The translations under genes were made by a program, and so were the position numbers. Shown here one piece after another: positions 1 through 8,221 of a stretch of DNA of 14,370 bases. Where the stretch lies: contig RFPG01000008.1 in assembly GCA_009926245.1 (NCBI GenBank), positions 1-14,370 on the forward strand, given 5' to 3'. The notes beneath the pieces are model-generated. The model had not been told where the DNA came from and did no database searches. It saw nothing but the letters and a program-made list of their open reading frames with translations. This DNA comes from Sphingobacteriia bacterium. GTDB taxonomy: Bacteria > Bacteroidota > Bacteroidia > UBA7662. Position 1 is the stretch's first letter; each line of letters begins with the position of its first letter.

Positions 1-1
1 C

Positions 2-40
2 CTGGCCAAGTACAAGGCCATGAAAGCCGAAAAAGATTAA
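2..40 (+). CDS. fusA: Probable elongation factor G, C-terminal end only (partial)
   Basis: The window opens inside a reading frame that ends in LAKYKAMKAEKD and a TAA stop, 9 bases before rpsJ. Only 12 residues are visible, so no domain can be checked. In Bacteroidota and many other bacteria the gene directly before rpsJ is fusA (the translocation GTPase EF-G) or tuf. The charged, lysine-rich helical end fits the variable C-terminus of EF-G and does not resemble the usual end of EF-Tu. The assignment rests mainly on gene order. Confidence 0.55.
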   Translation: MAKYKAMKAEKD

Positions 41-49
41 ACCGCCATT

Positions 50-355
50 ATGAGCCATCGTATTCGCATCAAACTCAAGTCCTACGATCACAACTTGGTC
101 GATAAATCGGCGGAGAAGATCGTTAAGACCGTCAAAATGACGGGCGCCGTTGTGAGCGGTCCTATTCCTTTGCCGACCGAAAAGAAAATCTTTACCGTGC
201 TCAAATCACCGCACGTGAACAAAAAAGCCCGTGAGCAGTTTCAACTCTGCTCCTACAAGCGGGTGATGGATATCCACAGTTCTTCGTCCAAGACCGTGGA
301 TGCTCTAATGAAGCTGGAATTGCCCAGCGGTGTGGACGTCGAAATCAAAGTCTAA
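50..355 (+). CDS. rpsJ: 30S ribosomal protein S10 (uS10, NusE)
   Basis: S10 belongs to the 30S head and also serves as NusE, the NusB partner in transcription antitermination. The 101-residue product is full length for the family. It starts [13 protein letters not shown] and carries the conserved SGPIPLPT segment (residues 36-43), then the [12 protein letters not shown] loop (53-64), which contacts 16S rRNA and NusB in known structures. The ATG lies 9 bases after the upstream stop and has no Shine-Dalgarno sequence. It is the first gene of the S10 block, and its stop is only 4 bases before rplC. Nothing resembling an L4-binding leader hairpin is visible in the short upstream gap. Confidence 0.97.
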   Translation: MSHRIRIKLKSYDHNLVDKSAEKIVKTVKMTGAVVSGPIPLPTEKKIFTVLKSPHVNKKAREQFQLCSYKRVMDIHSSSSKTVDALMKLELPSGVDVEIKV

Positions 356-359
356 CGCT

Positions 360-977
360 ATGTCAGGTATAATTGGTAAAAAAATTGGAATGACCTCCGT
401 CTTTGCGGCGGATGGTGCAATGATTCCTTGTACCGTTCTGGAGGCAGGACCCTGTGTTGTAACGCAGGTCCGCACCAAGGACAAGGATGGTTACGAAGCT
501 GTTCAATTGGCTTTTGGTGATCGCAAGGAGAAATCCTCGACCCAACCGCTCATTGGTCACTTCAAGAAAGCCGGCACAGGCCCCAAGGCCAAGGTGACCG
601 AATTCCGTGGTTTTGAAAAAGACCTTCAGTTGGGTGACCAGGTGGACGTGACCCTTTTCCAAGAGGGTGATACCGTTGACGTGATTGGTGAGACCAAGGG
701 TAAAGGATTCCAAGGTGTCGTCAAGCGTCATGGCTTTGGCGGGGTTGGTGGCCAAACCCACGGTCAGCACAACCGCCTACGCGCTCCCGGTTCTTTGGGT
801 GCCTCCTCGTTCCCCAGCCGCGTTTTTAAAGGCATGCGCATGGCCGGTCAAACCGGACAAGTTCGTCGTACCGCTCAGAATCTACAAATTGTTAAAGTTT
901 ATCCCGAACAAAATCTCCTCGTGGTCAAAGGCTCCGTTCCCGGTGCCAACGGCTCTTGGGTTTTGGTTCAGAAATAA
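360..977 (+). CDS. rplC: 50S ribosomal protein L3 (uL3)
   Basis: L3 is an early 23S rRNA binder whose long loop reaches toward the peptidyl transferase centre. The 205-residue product begins [15 protein letters not shown] and contains the [13 protein letters not shown] motif (about 114-126) and the central loop ending in [11 protein letters not shown] (154-164). I chose the ATG at 360, 4 bases after rpsJ, because an in-frame upstream start at 330 would overlap rpsJ and add a non-family N-terminus. The GQNQ stretch that carries the methylated glutamine of E. coli L3 is GASS here (147-150), so a PrmB-type modification at that site looks impossible. Confidence 0.97.
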   Translation: MSGIIGKKIGMTSVFAADGAMIPCTVLEAGPCVVTQVRTKDKDGYEAVQLAFGDRKEKSSTQPLIGHFKKAGTGPKAKVTEFRGFEKDLQLGDQVDVTLFQEGDTVDVIGETKGKGFQGVVKRHGFGGVGGQTHGQHNRLRAPGSLGASSFPSRVFKGMRMAGQTGQVRRTAQNLQIVKVYPEQNLLVVKGSVPGANGSWVLVQK

Positions 978-993
978 TTCATTCGCCTACGTC

Positions 994-1620
994 ATGGAAA
1001 CCGCCGTTTATTCCCGCTCAGGCCAAGCCACCGATCGCAAAGTGGTCCTGGATGATCAGGTTTTTTGTTCAGAGCCCAACGATCACGCCATTTACTTGGA
1101 CGTCAAGTTGCACCTCGCCAATCGTCGTCAGGGTACCGCCAAGGCCAAGGAAAGGTCTGAAATGAGCGGGTCAACTCGCAAACTTTTTCGTCAAAAGGGA
1201 ACCGGTGGCGCACGCCGCGGGGATATCAACAGCCCTTTGATGTACGGTGGCGCCCGTGTTTTTGGTCCCAAGCCTCGGGATTATTCCTTCAAACTCAACA
1301 AGAAGTTGCGTTTGCTTGCCCGTCGTTCGGCTCTATCCTACAAGGTGCAGGGCAATCAACTCTTTGTTGTGGAGGACTTTTCGATGGATACCCCCAAGAC
1401 CAAGGAATTCATGACCCTCATCCGGAATTTCCAATTGGACGGACGTCGTGTCTTGTTGGTGACCGGCGAAAATCAACCGAATCTGGTTCTCTCCGGACGT
1501 AATATCCCCAACGCCCGGGTCATGATTGCCCAGGATTTGAATACCTACGATGTGATGAATGCGCACTGCCTTCTGGTTCAACAGAGCGCCGTGGCCAAAA
1601 TTCAGGAAACCCTCCTCTAA
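994..1620 (+). CDS. rplD: 50S ribosomal protein L4 (uL4)
   Basis: L4 binds 23S rRNA domain I, and its extended loop lines the narrow part of the exit tunnel with L22. The product is 208 residues. The tunnel loop is clear: RKLFRQKGTGGARRGDINSP at 62-81, followed by the GGARVFGPKPRDYSFKLNKK segment (85-104). The ATG at 994, 16 bases after rplC, gives a family-length N-terminus (METAVYSRSGQ). The frame is open much further upstream, but that part overlaps rplC and is a shadow. In E. coli L4 also represses its own operon through an S10 leader; no such leader is recognisable here. Confidence 0.97.
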   Translation: METAVYSRSGQATDRKVVLDDQVFCSEPNDHAIYLDVKLHLANRRQGTAKAKERSEMSGSTRKLFRQKGTGGARRGDINSPLMYGGARVFGPKPRDYSFKLNKKLRLLARRSALSYKVQGNQLFVVEDFSMDTPKTKEFMTLIRNFQLDGRRVLLVTGENQPNLVLSGRNIPNARVMIAQDLNTYDVMNAHCLLVQQSAVAKIQETLL

Positions 1621-1629
1621 GAACTAGTT

Positions 1630-1920
1630 ATGGAAACCCTCAAAAAACCGGTGGTAACCGAAAAAATGACCCGTTTGACGGAGAAGCATCAACAATATGC
1701 TTTTCGTGTCGACAAGCGTGCCAACAAGATCCAAATCCGGACCGCCGTTGAGAGCATGTACGGTGTGACGGTTGAATCGGTGAATACCATGCGATATGCC
1801 GGGGATACCCGCAGTCGCAGTACCAAATCGGGCATCCTGCGCGGTCGCACCGATTCTTTCAAAAAAGCCATTGTTACCCTCAAAGCCGGGGACAGCATTG
1901 ATTATTACGCCGGCCTCTAA
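1630..1920 (+). CDS. rplW: 50S ribosomal protein L23 (uL23)
   Basis: L23 sits at the rim of the peptide exit tunnel and is the docking site for trigger factor and the signal recognition particle. The 96-residue product has the family opening LKKPVVTEKMTRL (4-16) and the YAFRVDKRANKIQIRTAVE segment (23-41). This is followed by the VESVNTMR region and a loop rich in arginine and serine (about 60-72) that contacts 23S rRNA. Length is usual for the family. The start is 9 bases after rplD with a GTT-ATG context and no Shine-Dalgarno sequence. Confidence 0.96.
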   Translation: METLKKPVVTEKMTRLTEKHQQYAFRVDKRANKIQIRTAVESMYGVTVESVNTMRYAGDTRSRSTKSGILRGRTDSFKKAIVTLKAGDSIDYYAGL

Positions 1921-1929
1921 ACTATCGCT

Positions 1930-2754
1930 ATGTCAGTCAAACGATTCAAACCGCTAACCCCGGGACTTCGCTTTAAGGTTGCCAATACCTTCGCGGAGTT
2001 GACCACGGACAAGCCAGAGAAGTCCTTGTTGGCTCCTCTCTCCAAGTCTGGGGGTCGAAACAGGGACGGCAAAATGACCATGCGCTATATGGGCGGTGGT
2101 CACAAGAAAATGTACCGCATGGTGGATTTCCGCCGTGACAAGTTGGACATTCCAGCAACGGTGAAGACCATTGAGTACGATCCCAATCGCTCCGCCTTTA
2201 TCGCGCTTTTGTTTTATGCCGATGGTGAAAAGCGTTACATTTTGGCTCCCAAAGGACTGAAGGTGGGAAGCACCGTGATGTCCGGACCCAAAGCGACCCC
2301 GGATACGGGCAATTGCATGTACCTCTCCAGCATTCCATTGGGCTCTAGCATTCATAACATTGAATTGCGTCCCGGACGTGGTGGCCAAATGGTTCGTTCG
2401 GCCGGTGGTTCTGCCGTTCTTGCAGCCCGCGATGGCCAGTATGCCATTATCAAATTGCCTTCCGGTGAAACCCGCATGGTATTGCAGACCTGCATGGCTA
2501 CCATGGGTGTTTTGTCCAACGAAGACCATTTCCTTGAAATCAGTGGTAAAGCCGGACGTTCGCGTTGGCTGGGCCGTCGCCCAAGGGTCCGCGGTGTTGC
2601 GATGAACCCTGTCGATCACCCCATGGGTGGTGGTGAAGGCCGTGCATCCGGTGGACACCCACGCTCACGCAACAGCATTCCTTCCAAAGGTTACAAAACC
2701 CGTCGTGGCAAGCGTCCATCGGATCGCTTGATTATCAAACGTCGTACTAACTAA
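1930..2754 (+). CDS. rplB: 50S ribosomal protein L2 (uL2)
   Basis: L2 is one of the most conserved large-subunit proteins and is needed for subunit joining and peptidyl transferase activity. The 274-residue product has the N-terminal RNA-binding segment and the C-terminal signature [14 protein letters not shown] starting at residue 225. D229 and H230 match the Asp228/His229 pair that mutational work in E. coli found important. The residue after DHP is Met where E. coli has His, a variant I associate with Bacteroidota. The basic tail ([16 protein letters not shown]) is intact. The gene starts 9 bases after rplW. Confidence 0.98.
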   Translation: MSVKRFKPLTPGLRFKVANTFAELTTDKPEKSLLAPLSKSGGRNRDGKMTMRYMGGGHKKMYRMVDFRRDKLDIPATVKTIEYDPNRSAFIALLFYADGEKRYILAPKGLKVGSTVMSGPKATPDTGNCMYLSSIPLGSSIHNIELRPGRGGQMVRSAGGSAVLAARDGQYAIIKLPSGETRMVLQTCMATMGVLSNEDHFLEISGKAGRSRWLGRRPRVRGVAMNPVDHPMGGGEGRASGGHPRSRNSIPSKGYKTRRGKRPSDRLIIKRRTN

Positions 2755-2782
2755 TTCCGTAACGCAACTTACATACATCGTT

Positions 2783-3049
2783 ATGCCCCGTTCCCTCAAA
2801 AAAGGCCCCTTCATTGAATACACCCTCGAGCGCAAAATCGAGGCGATGAACAACGGCGCCAAAAAAACCGTGGTCAAGACCTGGTCTCGCCGTTCCATGG
2901 TGATTCCCGAATTTGTGGGTCACACCATCGCTGTTCACAACGGTAACAAGTTTATCCCCGTCTATGTGACCGAGAACATGGTTGGACACAAATTGGGTGA
3001 GTTTTCTCCAACCCGTACGTTCCGGGGTCACTCTGGTAATCGCAAATAA
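2783..3049 (+). CDS. rpsS: 30S ribosomal protein S19 (uS19)
   Basis: S19 pairs with S13 in the 30S head and helps form bridges to the 50S subunit near the A-site tRNA. The 88-residue product starts [18 protein letters not shown]. It contains [20 protein letters not shown] (about 31-50), the [21 protein letters not shown] core, and the [12 protein letters not shown] tail. Length and motif order are normal. The 28-base gap before it is among the longer gaps of the S10 block, but I see no promoter or hairpin in it. Confidence 0.97.
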   Translation: MPRSLKKGPFIEYTLERKIEAMNNGAKKTVVKTWSRRSMVIPEFVGHTIAVHNGNKFIPVYVTENMVGHKLGEFSPTRTFRGHSGNRK

Positions 3050-3057
3050 TCGACGCT

Positions 3058-3417
3058 ATGGAAGCCAAAGCTATACTTAGGGATTGCCCTACCTCCCCTC
3101 AAAAGATGCGTTTGCTGGCCGATATGATCCGCGGTCGCAAAGTTGATCAAGCGCAAGGTCTGCTGAAGTTCTCCAAAAAGGATGCTTCAGCCCGTCTCGA
3201 AAAGCTTTTGATGTCTGCTGTCGCCAACTGGGAACGCAAAAACGAGGACCTCAGTCTCGAATCGGCTGAACTTTATGTCAAGCAAATTTTTGTTGACGGT
3301 GGTCGGATGCTTAAGCGTCTTCGTCCTGCACCCCAGGGCCGTGGTCATCGTATTCTCAAAAGATCCAATCATATTACCATCGTGGTGGATGCCACGACCA
3401 ACTCCGAAAACGCCTAA
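3058..3417 (+). CDS. rplV: 50S ribosomal protein L22 (uL22)
   Basis: L22 spans the large subunit, and its long hairpin lines the exit tunnel opposite L4; hairpin changes confer macrolide resistance in other species. The 119-residue product has the [19 protein letters not shown] opening (residues 12-30), the [17 protein letters not shown] helix, and the hairpin region around [20 protein letters not shown] (about 80-99), which is intact with no insertion or deletion that I can see. It starts 8 bases after rpsS. Confidence 0.96.
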   Translation: MEAKAILRDCPTSPQKMRLLADMIRGRKVDQAQGLLKFSKKDASARLEKLLMSAVANWERKNEDLSLESAELYVKQIFVDGGRMLKRLRPAPQGRGHRILKRSNHITIVVDATTNSENA

Positions 3418-3421
3418 TTAA

Positions 3422-4210
3422 ATGGGACAAAAAACCAATCCAATCAGCTTGAGGCTGGGATATATCAAAGGCTGGGACTCCAACTGGTTTGGCGGTAAGA
3501 ATTATGCCGACAAAATTCTCGAGGATGACAAAATCCGTCGCTACCTCAGTGCCCGTATCAACAACAGCGGTATTTCCAAGTTGGTGATTGAGCGCACCCT
3601 CAAGCGGATCATTATCACGATTCACACCAGCCGTCCCGGTATAGTTATCGGAAAAGGTGGTCAGGAAGTGGATCGCATCAAAGAAGAAATCAAGAAGCTG
3701 ACCCAAAAGGAGATTCAGATCAACATTCACGAGATCAAGAAACCCGAATTGGAAGCGGCTTTGGTTGCTGAAGGCATTGCCCGTCAGCTCGAAGGACGTG
3801 TATCGTTTCGTCGTGCCATGAAGATGGCGTTGGCCTCCACCATGCGTCTCAACGCGGAGGGGATCAAGGTCATGGTATCGGGTCGTCTAGGTGGGGCCGA
3901 AATTGCCCGTACCGAACAATACAAGGAAGGCCGCATTCCATTGCACACCCTTCGTGCCGATATTGATTATGCGCTCAAAGAAGCCCAAACCGTTTACGGA
4001 AAAATTGGGGTAAAAGTTTGGATTTGTCGAGGCGAAGTCTTCGGTAAGCGTGACTTGTCTCCCAATGTGGGCGTCAGTGCCGGTGGTGGTCGTTCCGAAC
4101 AAGGTGGTGGTCGTGGAGACCGTCCAGGTGGTGGTCGCGGTGATCGTCGCGGGCCCCGTGGAGAAGGACGTTCTGAGGGTCGTGGAGGAGATCGCCGCAA
4201 CAGAAGCTAA
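3422..4210 (+). CDS. rpsC: 30S ribosomal protein S3 (uS3) with glycine/arginine-rich C-terminal tail
   Basis: S3 forms part of the mRNA entry channel and, with S4 and S5, unwinds structured mRNA. The product is 262 residues, longer than the 233 of E. coli. The N-terminal [13 protein letters not shown], the KH domain with [16 protein letters not shown] (GKGG at 77-80), and the C-domain with [20 protein letters not shown] are all normal. The extra length is a tail at 221-262 built of GGGR, RGD and RGG-like units with no hydrophobic residues, so it should be disordered and very basic. The start lies 4 bases after rplV. It is the only start in the window with AA directly before the ATG. Confidence 0.97.
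   Translation: MGQKTNPISLRLGYIKGWDSNWFGGKNYADKILEDDKIRRYLSARINNSGISKLVIERTLKRIIITIHTSRPGIVIGKGGQEVDRIKEEIKKLTQKEIQINIHEIKKPELEAALVAEGIARQLEGRVSFRRAMKMALASTMRLNAEGIKVMVSGRLGGAEIARTEQYKEGRIPLHTLRADIDYALKEAQTVYGKIGVKVWICRGEVFGKRDLSPNVGVSAGGGRSEQGGGRGDRPGGGRGDRRGPRGEGRSEGRGGDRRNRS
4082..4207 (+). repeat. Low-complexity GGT/CGT-rich stretch coding the S3 RGG-like tail
   Basis: This part of rpsC codes for residues 221-262. GGTGGTGGTCG recurs at 4082, 4103 and 4127. The last two begin adjacent 24-base units coding GGGRGDRP and GGGRGDRR. After that the pattern loosens into RG-, RGD- and RGG-containing sequence. The remaining differences between units are mostly silent or single-residue changes, which fits growth by slippage or unequal exchange followed by selection on the protein. 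Confidence 0.8.
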
Positions 4211-4214
4211 AGGA
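4209..4214 (+). promoter_or_regulatory. Shine-Dalgarno-like site before rplP
   Basis: AAAGGA lies 7 bases before the rplP ATG and begins inside the TAA stop codon of rpsC. It is the only purine-rich, anti-Shine-Dalgarno-complementary site in the window that falls essentially in spacer. The similar sites before rplO and rpsM lie within upstream coding sequence whose residues are conserved. Whether it is used is unknown, because ribosomes of this phylum generally do not rely on such sites. Confidence 0.45.
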
Positions 4215-4221
4215 AACAGTT

Positions 4222-4656
4222 ATGTTACAACCAAAAAGAACCAAATTCCGCAAAACCCACAAGGGTCGAGTGCATGGGATGGCCACCCGCGGGGCCGAGC
4301 TGTCCTTCGGTAGCTTTGGACTCAAGTCCTTGGAGGCCAAATGGATTACCTCCAGACAAATTGAATCTGCTCGTATTGCGGTGACTCGCTTTATGAAAAG
4401 GGAAGGCCAGGTATGGATTCGTATTTTTCCAGACAAGCCGATCACCAAGAAGCCAGCCGAAGTACGTATGGGTAAGGGTAAAGGAGCCCCGGAATATTGG
4501 GTAGCCGTTGTTAAACCCGGAACCCTCATTTTTGAAGCCGAAGGCGTTCCGCTGGAAGTTGCTCGCGAGGCCTTGCGCTTGGCGGCTCAGAAGCTCCCGG
4601 TTTCGACCTCCTTCGTGGTTCGTCGCGATTATGTCACCGAAGCCAAAAGCGCCTAA
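4222..4656 (+). CDS. rplP: 50S ribosomal protein L16 (uL16)
   Basis: L16 is a late-assembling large-subunit protein at the tRNA elbow contact of the A and P sites. The 144-residue product begins [16 protein letters not shown] and carries [17 protein letters not shown] (19-35) and [18 protein letters not shown] (80-97). R82 matches the arginine that is hydroxylated in E. coli L16. The C-terminal helix [18 protein letters not shown] is normal. It starts 11 bases after rpsC behind a rare Shine-Dalgarno-like site. Confidence 0.97.
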   Translation: MLQPKRTKFRKTHKGRVHGMATRGAELSFGSFGLKSLEAKWITSRQIESARIAVTRFMKREGQVWIRIFPDKPITKKPAEVRMGKGKGAPEYWVAVVKPGTLIFEAEGVPLEVAREALRLAAQKLPVSTSFVVRRDYVTEAKSA

Positions 4657-4688
4657 TCGTTTTTATCGTATCTGAAGCCCGTTCTATC

Positions 4689-4892
4689 ATGAAGAATACC
4701 GACCTCACCGCTCTCTCTGTTAATGATCTGCAGGAGCGTATCCGTGAAGAAAAAGCCAATTTGCACAAAATGCGCTTTAACCACACGGTATCCCCCGTCG
4801 AAAATCCGACGCGCATTCGTCAGAGCCGCCGCGAAGTGGCCCGGATGATGACCGAACTCAACGCCCGTCAACGCTCGAACAACAACGCATAA
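4689..4892 (+). CDS. rpmC: 50S ribosomal protein L29 (uL29)
   Basis: L29 is a small two-helix protein beside L23 at the exit tunnel and contributes to trigger factor and signal recognition particle docking. The 67-residue product has the usual pattern [22 protein letters not shown] (about 9-30), a turn around [18 protein letters not shown], and a second helix. Length is normal. The 32-base spacer before it is longer than most in this block but shows no hairpin or promoter. Confidence 0.93.
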   Translation: MKNTDLTALSVNDLQERIREEKANLHKMRFNHTVSPVENPTRIRQSRREVARMMTELNARQRSNNNA

Positions 4893-4902
4893 CCTACCAT
4901 TC

Positions 4903-5214
4903 ATGGAAGATTTGAATACGCCTACCGCGGCATCCGCTGCGCAGACATCGACGGCCGAACAGCCACGTCGCTTTCGCAAAGAGAAAGTTGGGGTGGTGGT
5001 TTCCAATAAAATGAACAAGTCCATCACGATTTCGGTGGAGAAGAAAGTTAAAGACAACATGTACCACAAGTTCATCAAGAGCTCGCGCAAATTCATGGCT
5101 CATGATGAAGAGAATACATGCAATGTTGGTGACCGTGTTCGGATTGTCGAAACCCGTCCTTTGAGCAAAAACAAGTGCTGGCGTCTCGTCGAAGTCATCG
5201 AACGCGCGAAGTAA
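4903..5214 (+). CDS. rpsQ: 30S ribosomal protein S17 (uS17) with N-terminal extension
   Basis: S17 is an early-binding OB-fold protein of the 30S body. The 103-residue product is longer than the roughly 85 usual for the family. The core starts near residue 22 ([20 protein letters not shown]), followed by [17 protein letters not shown] and the typical end [20 protein letters not shown]. The first 21 residues are an Ala/Thr/Ser-rich leader. There is no other ATG between 4903 and the core, so the extension is real unless a non-ATG start is used. The gene follows rpmC by 10 bases and closes the S10 block. Confidence 0.95.
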   Translation: MEDLNTPTAASAAQTSTAEQPRRFRKEKVGVVVSNKMNKSITISVEKKVKDNMYHKFIKSSRKFMAHDEENTCNVGDRVRIVETRPLSKNKCWRLVEVIERAK

Positions 5215-5248
5215 TCCCCCTCCAAACCCTACCCGAAAAGACTCTACC

Positions 5249-5617
5249 ATGGTACAACAGGAAAGCCGCTTGGCCGTAGCCGATAACAGCGGCGCCAAAG
5301 AAGTTCTTTGCATCCGCGTTTTGGGCGGAACCGGCAAACGCTACGCCAGCGTTGGCGACAAAATCGTGGTTTCCATTAAATCCGCGATCCCAACCGGCAA
5401 CGCCAAGAAGGGAACCGTTTCCAAGGCCGTCGTTGTCCGGACTGCCAAGGAAGTACGTCGTCGGGATGGCTCCTACATCCGTTTTGACGACAACGCGGTT
5501 GTTTTGTTGAATGCCCAGGATGAGCCCCGTGGAACCCGCATTTTTGGCCCGGTCGCCAGAGAATTGCGTGAAAAGCAGTTCATGAAAATTGTTTCATTGG
5601 CCCCCGAAGTCCTTTAA
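5249..5617 (+). CDS. rplN: 50S ribosomal protein L14 (uL14)
   Basis: L14 lies on the subunit interface and forms bridges with 16S rRNA; it also contacts the silencing factor RsfS in other species. The 122-residue product matches the family length exactly. It opens [20 protein letters not shown], has [19 protein letters not shown] (about 26-44), the [20 protein letters not shown] segment, and ends in [23 protein letters not shown]. It is the first gene of the spc block and follows a 34-base spacer in which I see no terminator or convincing promoter, so it is probably read through from the S10 block. Confidence 0.97.
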   Translation: MVQQESRLAVADNSGAKEVLCIRVLGGTGKRYASVGDKIVVSIKSAIPTGNAKKGTVSKAVVVRTAKEVRRRDGSYIRFDDNAVVLLNAQDEPRGTRIFGPVARELREKQFMKIVSLAPEVL

Positions 5618-5631
5618 GAATTTTTGATGTT

Positions 5632-5979
5632 ATGAAAAAGTCCAAGAATCACGAAACCCCTATTGCCAAACCCAAACTCCGCAAAGGAGATTTGGTTCAG
5701 GTAATTGCTGGTGACAGCCGCGGCAAACAAGGCCGTATCCTTCAAATGGTCCGTGAAACCAATCGCGCCATCGTAGAAGGTCTGAACCTGGTGAGCCGTC
5801 ATACCAAACCCTCTGCGACATCACCCAATGGAGGTATTATCAAGAAAGAAGCACCCATTCATTTGTCCAACTTGCAATTGGTTGTGGCTGGAAAGCCAAC
5901 ACGCGTCGGACGCAAAACCAACGAGGCCGGTGAGCTGGTCCGTTTCGCAAAATCCAACCAGGAAATAATCCCGTCATGA
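5632..5979 (+). CDS. rplX: 50S ribosomal protein L24 (uL24)
   Basis: L24 is an assembly-initiating protein that binds the 5' part of 23S rRNA near the exit tunnel. The 115-residue product has a KOW motif at about 16-37 ([20 protein letters not shown]) and the [13 protein letters not shown] segment, followed by [18 protein letters not shown], which is typical of the family. The first 14 residues are a short polar extension. Its TGA stop overlaps the rplE start in ATGA, the only overlapping gene pair in the window, which suggests translational coupling. Confidence 0.95.
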   Translation: MKKSKNHETPIAKPKLRKGDLVQVIAGDSRGKQGRILQMVRETNRAIVEGLNLVSRHTKPSATSPNGGIIKKEAPIHLSNLQLVVAGKPTRVGRKTNEAGELVRFAKSNQEIIPS

Positions 5980-6533
5980 GCTATCAGGTACGTCTAAAGG
6001 TCAAATACAACACGGAGGTCGTTTCGGCCCTCAAGGAGAAGTTTGGATACAAAAACGTGATGGAGGTTCCGCGCCTCACCAAGATTTGTATCAACCAAGG
6101 GGTCGGCGCAGCCGTCTCTGACAAGAAGTTAATCGACAATGCTTTGGGTGAAATCACCCAAATCACCGGTCAGAAGCCCATTGCCACTTTGTCACGGAAA
6201 GCGATCTCCAATTTTAAGCTCCGTGAAAAAATGCCCATTGGGGTCAAAGTAACCCTCCGCAACGAGCGGATGTATGAGTTTTTGGATCGTTTGGTGGCGG
6301 TGGCTTTGCCCCGTGTTCGGGATTTCAAAGGAATTCCTGCCAAAGGATTTGATGGCCGCGGTAATTATACCCTGGGTGTCACAGAGCAAATTATTTTCCC
6401 TGAGATCAACATTGACAAGGTCAACAAGATCAACGGTATGCACATCACTTTTGTCACAACGGCCCGTAACGACGAAGAAGCCAAGGCACTCCTGGCCGAA
6501 CTGGGTCTTCCCTTCAAATCTTCAAAGAACTAA
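5976..6533 (+). CDS. rplE: 50S ribosomal protein L5 (uL5)
   Basis: L5 is part of the 5S RNP with L18 and 5S rRNA, and contacts S13 across the subunit interface. The 185-residue product contains [20 protein letters not shown] (about 28-47), the [20 protein letters not shown] segment, [18 protein letters not shown], and the [20 protein letters not shown] region. The end, [13 protein letters not shown], is typical. The start overlaps the rplX stop by 4 bases. In E. coli S8 represses the spc operon at the rplE start; I could not identify an S8-site mimic here by eye. Confidence 0.97.
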   Translation: MSYQVRLKVKYNTEVVSALKEKFGYKNVMEVPRLTKICINQGVGAAVSDKKLIDNALGEITQITGQKPIATLSRKAISNFKLREKMPIGVKVTLRNERMYEFLDRLVAVALPRVRDFKGIPAKGFDGRGNYTLGVTEQIIFPEINIDKVNKINGMHITFVTTARNDEEAKALLAELGLPFKSSKN

Positions 6534-6536
6534 ATC

Positions 6537-6806
6537 ATGGCCAAAGAAGGTATCAAAGCCCGCGATAAGAAGCGCCTCAAAACCGTTGAGCGCTACGCTG
6601 CCAAGCGGAAAGCGCTTAAAGAAGCCGGTGATGTTTTGGGCTTGCAGAAACTGCCCCGCAACGCATCCCCCGTTCGCATTCACAACCGTTGCAGTATCTC
6701 CGGTCGCCCCCGGGGTTTTATGCGTCAGTTCGGTATCTCCAGGGTCTTGTTCCGCAAGATGGCTTCGAACGGCCTGATTCCGGGTGTCACCAAAGCCTCC
6801 TGGTAA
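6537..6806 (+). CDS. rpsN: 30S ribosomal protein S14 (uS14), zinc-free form
   Basis: S14 helps assemble the 30S head with S10 and S19. The 89-residue product is the longer, C-minus form. It has no CxxC pair, and its only cysteine is C52 in [20 protein letters not shown]. The C-terminal core ends [13 protein letters not shown] as expected. The N-terminal half is a charged helix ([20 protein letters not shown]). The gene begins 3 bases after rplE. The zinc-free form is the ordinary one in Bacteroidota, so it is not by itself evidence of replacement. Confidence 0.96.
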   Translation: MAKEGIKARDKKRLKTVERYAAKRKALKEAGDVLGLQKLPRNASPVRIHNRCSISGRPRGFMRQFGISRVLFRKMASNGLIPGVTKASW

Positions 6807-6839
6807 TCCTCCTCTTATTGAATTTACGACCCGATTTTT

Positions 6840-7235
6840 ATGACTGATCCAATTGCCGATTACCTAACCCGCCTGCGCAATGCGCTCAAGGCCCGTCATC
6901 GTATTGTCGAAATCCCGGCCTCCAACACCAAAAAAGCCATTACACAGGTGCTTTTTGAGAAGGGCTACATTGCCAATTACAAGTTTGAGGACGAAGGACC
7001 CCAAGGTCACATCAAAATTGCCCTCAAATACATCCCAGGGACCGGTGAGCCCGTCATTCAAAAACTCACCCGCGTTAGCCGCCCAGGGCTTCGCCTCTAC
7101 AAGGGGGTTGAAGATTTGCCCAGGGTGATCAACGGCCTGGGTATCGCCATTCTTTCCACCAACAAGGGTATCATGACCGACAAAGAAGCCAGAAGGTTGA
7201 ATGTCGGAGGTGAGGTCCTTTGTTACGTTTCCTAA
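6840..7235 (+). CDS. rpsH: 30S ribosomal protein S8 (uS8)
   Basis: S8 is a primary 16S rRNA binder of the 30S platform. The 131-residue product opens [20 protein letters not shown], and its C-terminal rRNA-binding domain has [17 protein letters not shown] (80-96), [19 protein letters not shown] (99-117) and the final GGEVLCYVS. All of these match the family. In E. coli S8 is the translational repressor of the spc operon; regulation here is unknown. It lies after a 33-base spacer with no clear signal. Confidence 0.97.
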   Translation: MTDPIADYLTRLRNALKARHRIVEIPASNTKKAITQVLFEKGYIANYKFEDEGPQGHIKIALKYIPGTGEPVIQKLTRVSRPGLRLYKGVEDLPRVINGLGIAILSTNKGIMTDKEARRLNVGGEVLCYVS

Positions 7236-7266
7236 TCCGGTCATCCTAAGAACCAACCATCGCATC

Positions 7267-7821
7267 ATGTCACGAATAGGCAAGCTTCCGCTCTCCATTC
7301 CCTCCGGAGTTCAAGTCCTGATGGACAAAAATCTCGTTACGGTCAAGGGCCCCAAAGGTGAACTATCCCGTTTGGTCGATCCGGATATCCGTCTCGAGAT
7401 GACCGACGGTGTGATCACCGTGAGCCGTCCAACCGATAGCAAGCGTCATCGTGCGCTTCACGGTCTTTACAGGGCGCTGTTGGCCAACATGGTCCACGGG
7501 GTTTCCGAGGGGTATACCCTTCAACAAGAATTAGTGGGCGTCGGTTACCGTGCCAACGCCAACGGTCAATTGCTTGAGCTAGCATTGGGTTATTCGCACG
7601 AAATTGTGATGCAAATCCCCAAAGAAGTCAAGTTGGTGACCGAAACCCAAAAGGGTAAGAATCCCATTGTCACCCTCAGCAGTCATGACAAAGAGTTGTT
7701 GGGTCAGGTGGCTGCCAAAATCCGTTCACTTCGTGCACCAGAGCCTTACAAAGGCAAGGGTATTCGTTTTGTGAATGAAATCATCCGCAAAAAAGCCGGT
7801 AAATCGGCCTCCAAGAAATAA
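7267..7821 (+). CDS. rplF: 50S ribosomal protein L6 (uL6)
   Basis: L6 consists of two similar domains and lies near the sarcin-ricin loop, where GTPase factors act. I chose the ATG at 7267, giving 184 residues that start [17 protein letters not shown], the standard family opening. An in-frame ATG at 7201 would overlap the end of rpsH. Later motifs are [23 protein letters not shown] and the C-terminal [23 protein letters not shown]. Length and order are normal. Confidence 0.97.
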   Translation: MSRIGKLPLSIPSGVQVLMDKNLVTVKGPKGELSRLVDPDIRLEMTDGVITVSRPTDSKRHRALHGLYRALLANMVHGVSEGYTLQQELVGVGYRANANGQLLELALGYSHEIVMQIPKEVKLVTETQKGKNPIVTLSSHDKELLGQVAAKIRSLRAPEPYKGKGIRFVNEIIRKKAGKSASKK

Positions 7822-7850
7822 TCGCTAAACCAAAATCCCAAAAACATCCC

Positions 7851-8207
7851 ATGGCCTACGACCGTACCGAACGTCGCTCCCGCATACACAGGGGGATACG
7901 CAAGAAAATCACCGGTTCCGGTGAGCGTCCCCGTTTATCGGTGTTTCGTTCCAATACCGAAATCTACGCCCAGATTATTGATGATATCCAAGGCCGTACC
8001 CTGTGTGCTGCCTCCACCCGCGAGAAGTCCCTCAAGGGAATGAATGTCAAGCGGATTGAACAATCCACAGCGGTTGGTAAGCTTTTGGCCGAAAAAGCAT
8101 TGGCAGCCGGTGTGACCAAGGTTGTGTTTGACCGGGGTGGCTATTTGTACCACGGTCGGGTGAAGGCTTTGGCCGAAGGTGCACGAGAAGGTGGTCTCCA
8201 ATTTTAA
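7851..8207 (+). CDS. rplR: 50S ribosomal protein L18 (uL18)
   Basis: L18 binds 5S rRNA and, with L5, carries it into the central protuberance. The 118-residue product has the basic N-terminus ([19 protein letters not shown]), [20 protein letters not shown] (about 27-46), AASTREKS, and the C-terminal [27 protein letters not shown], which is the family signature end. It follows rplF by 29 bases. Confidence 0.96.
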   Translation: MAYDRTERRSRIHRGIRKKITGSGERPRLSVFRSNTEIYAQIIDDIQGRTLCAASTREKSLKGMNVKRIEQSTAVGKLLAEKALAAGVTKVVFDRGGYLYHGRVKALAEGAREGGLQF

Positions 8208-8221
8208 ACTGAAATATTGTT

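Noticed and set aside
2..40. Reading the upstream partial gene as tuf instead of fusA
   Set aside because: EF-Tu C-termini are strongly conserved and do not end in a Lys/Ala-rich helix such as KYKAMKAEKD.
685..993. In-frame upstream extension of rplD
   Set aside because: It overlaps rplC entirely, and the family N-terminus begins at the ATG at 994.
1954..2658. A 234-codon open frame on the minus strand across rplB
   Set aside because: It lies opposite the highly conserved L2 gene, with a His/Thr-rich translation typical of antisense frames.
5215..5248. Possible promoter separating the S10 and spc blocks before rplN
   Set aside because: The 34-base spacer has no TAnnTTTG element and no hairpin; read-through is the simpler view.
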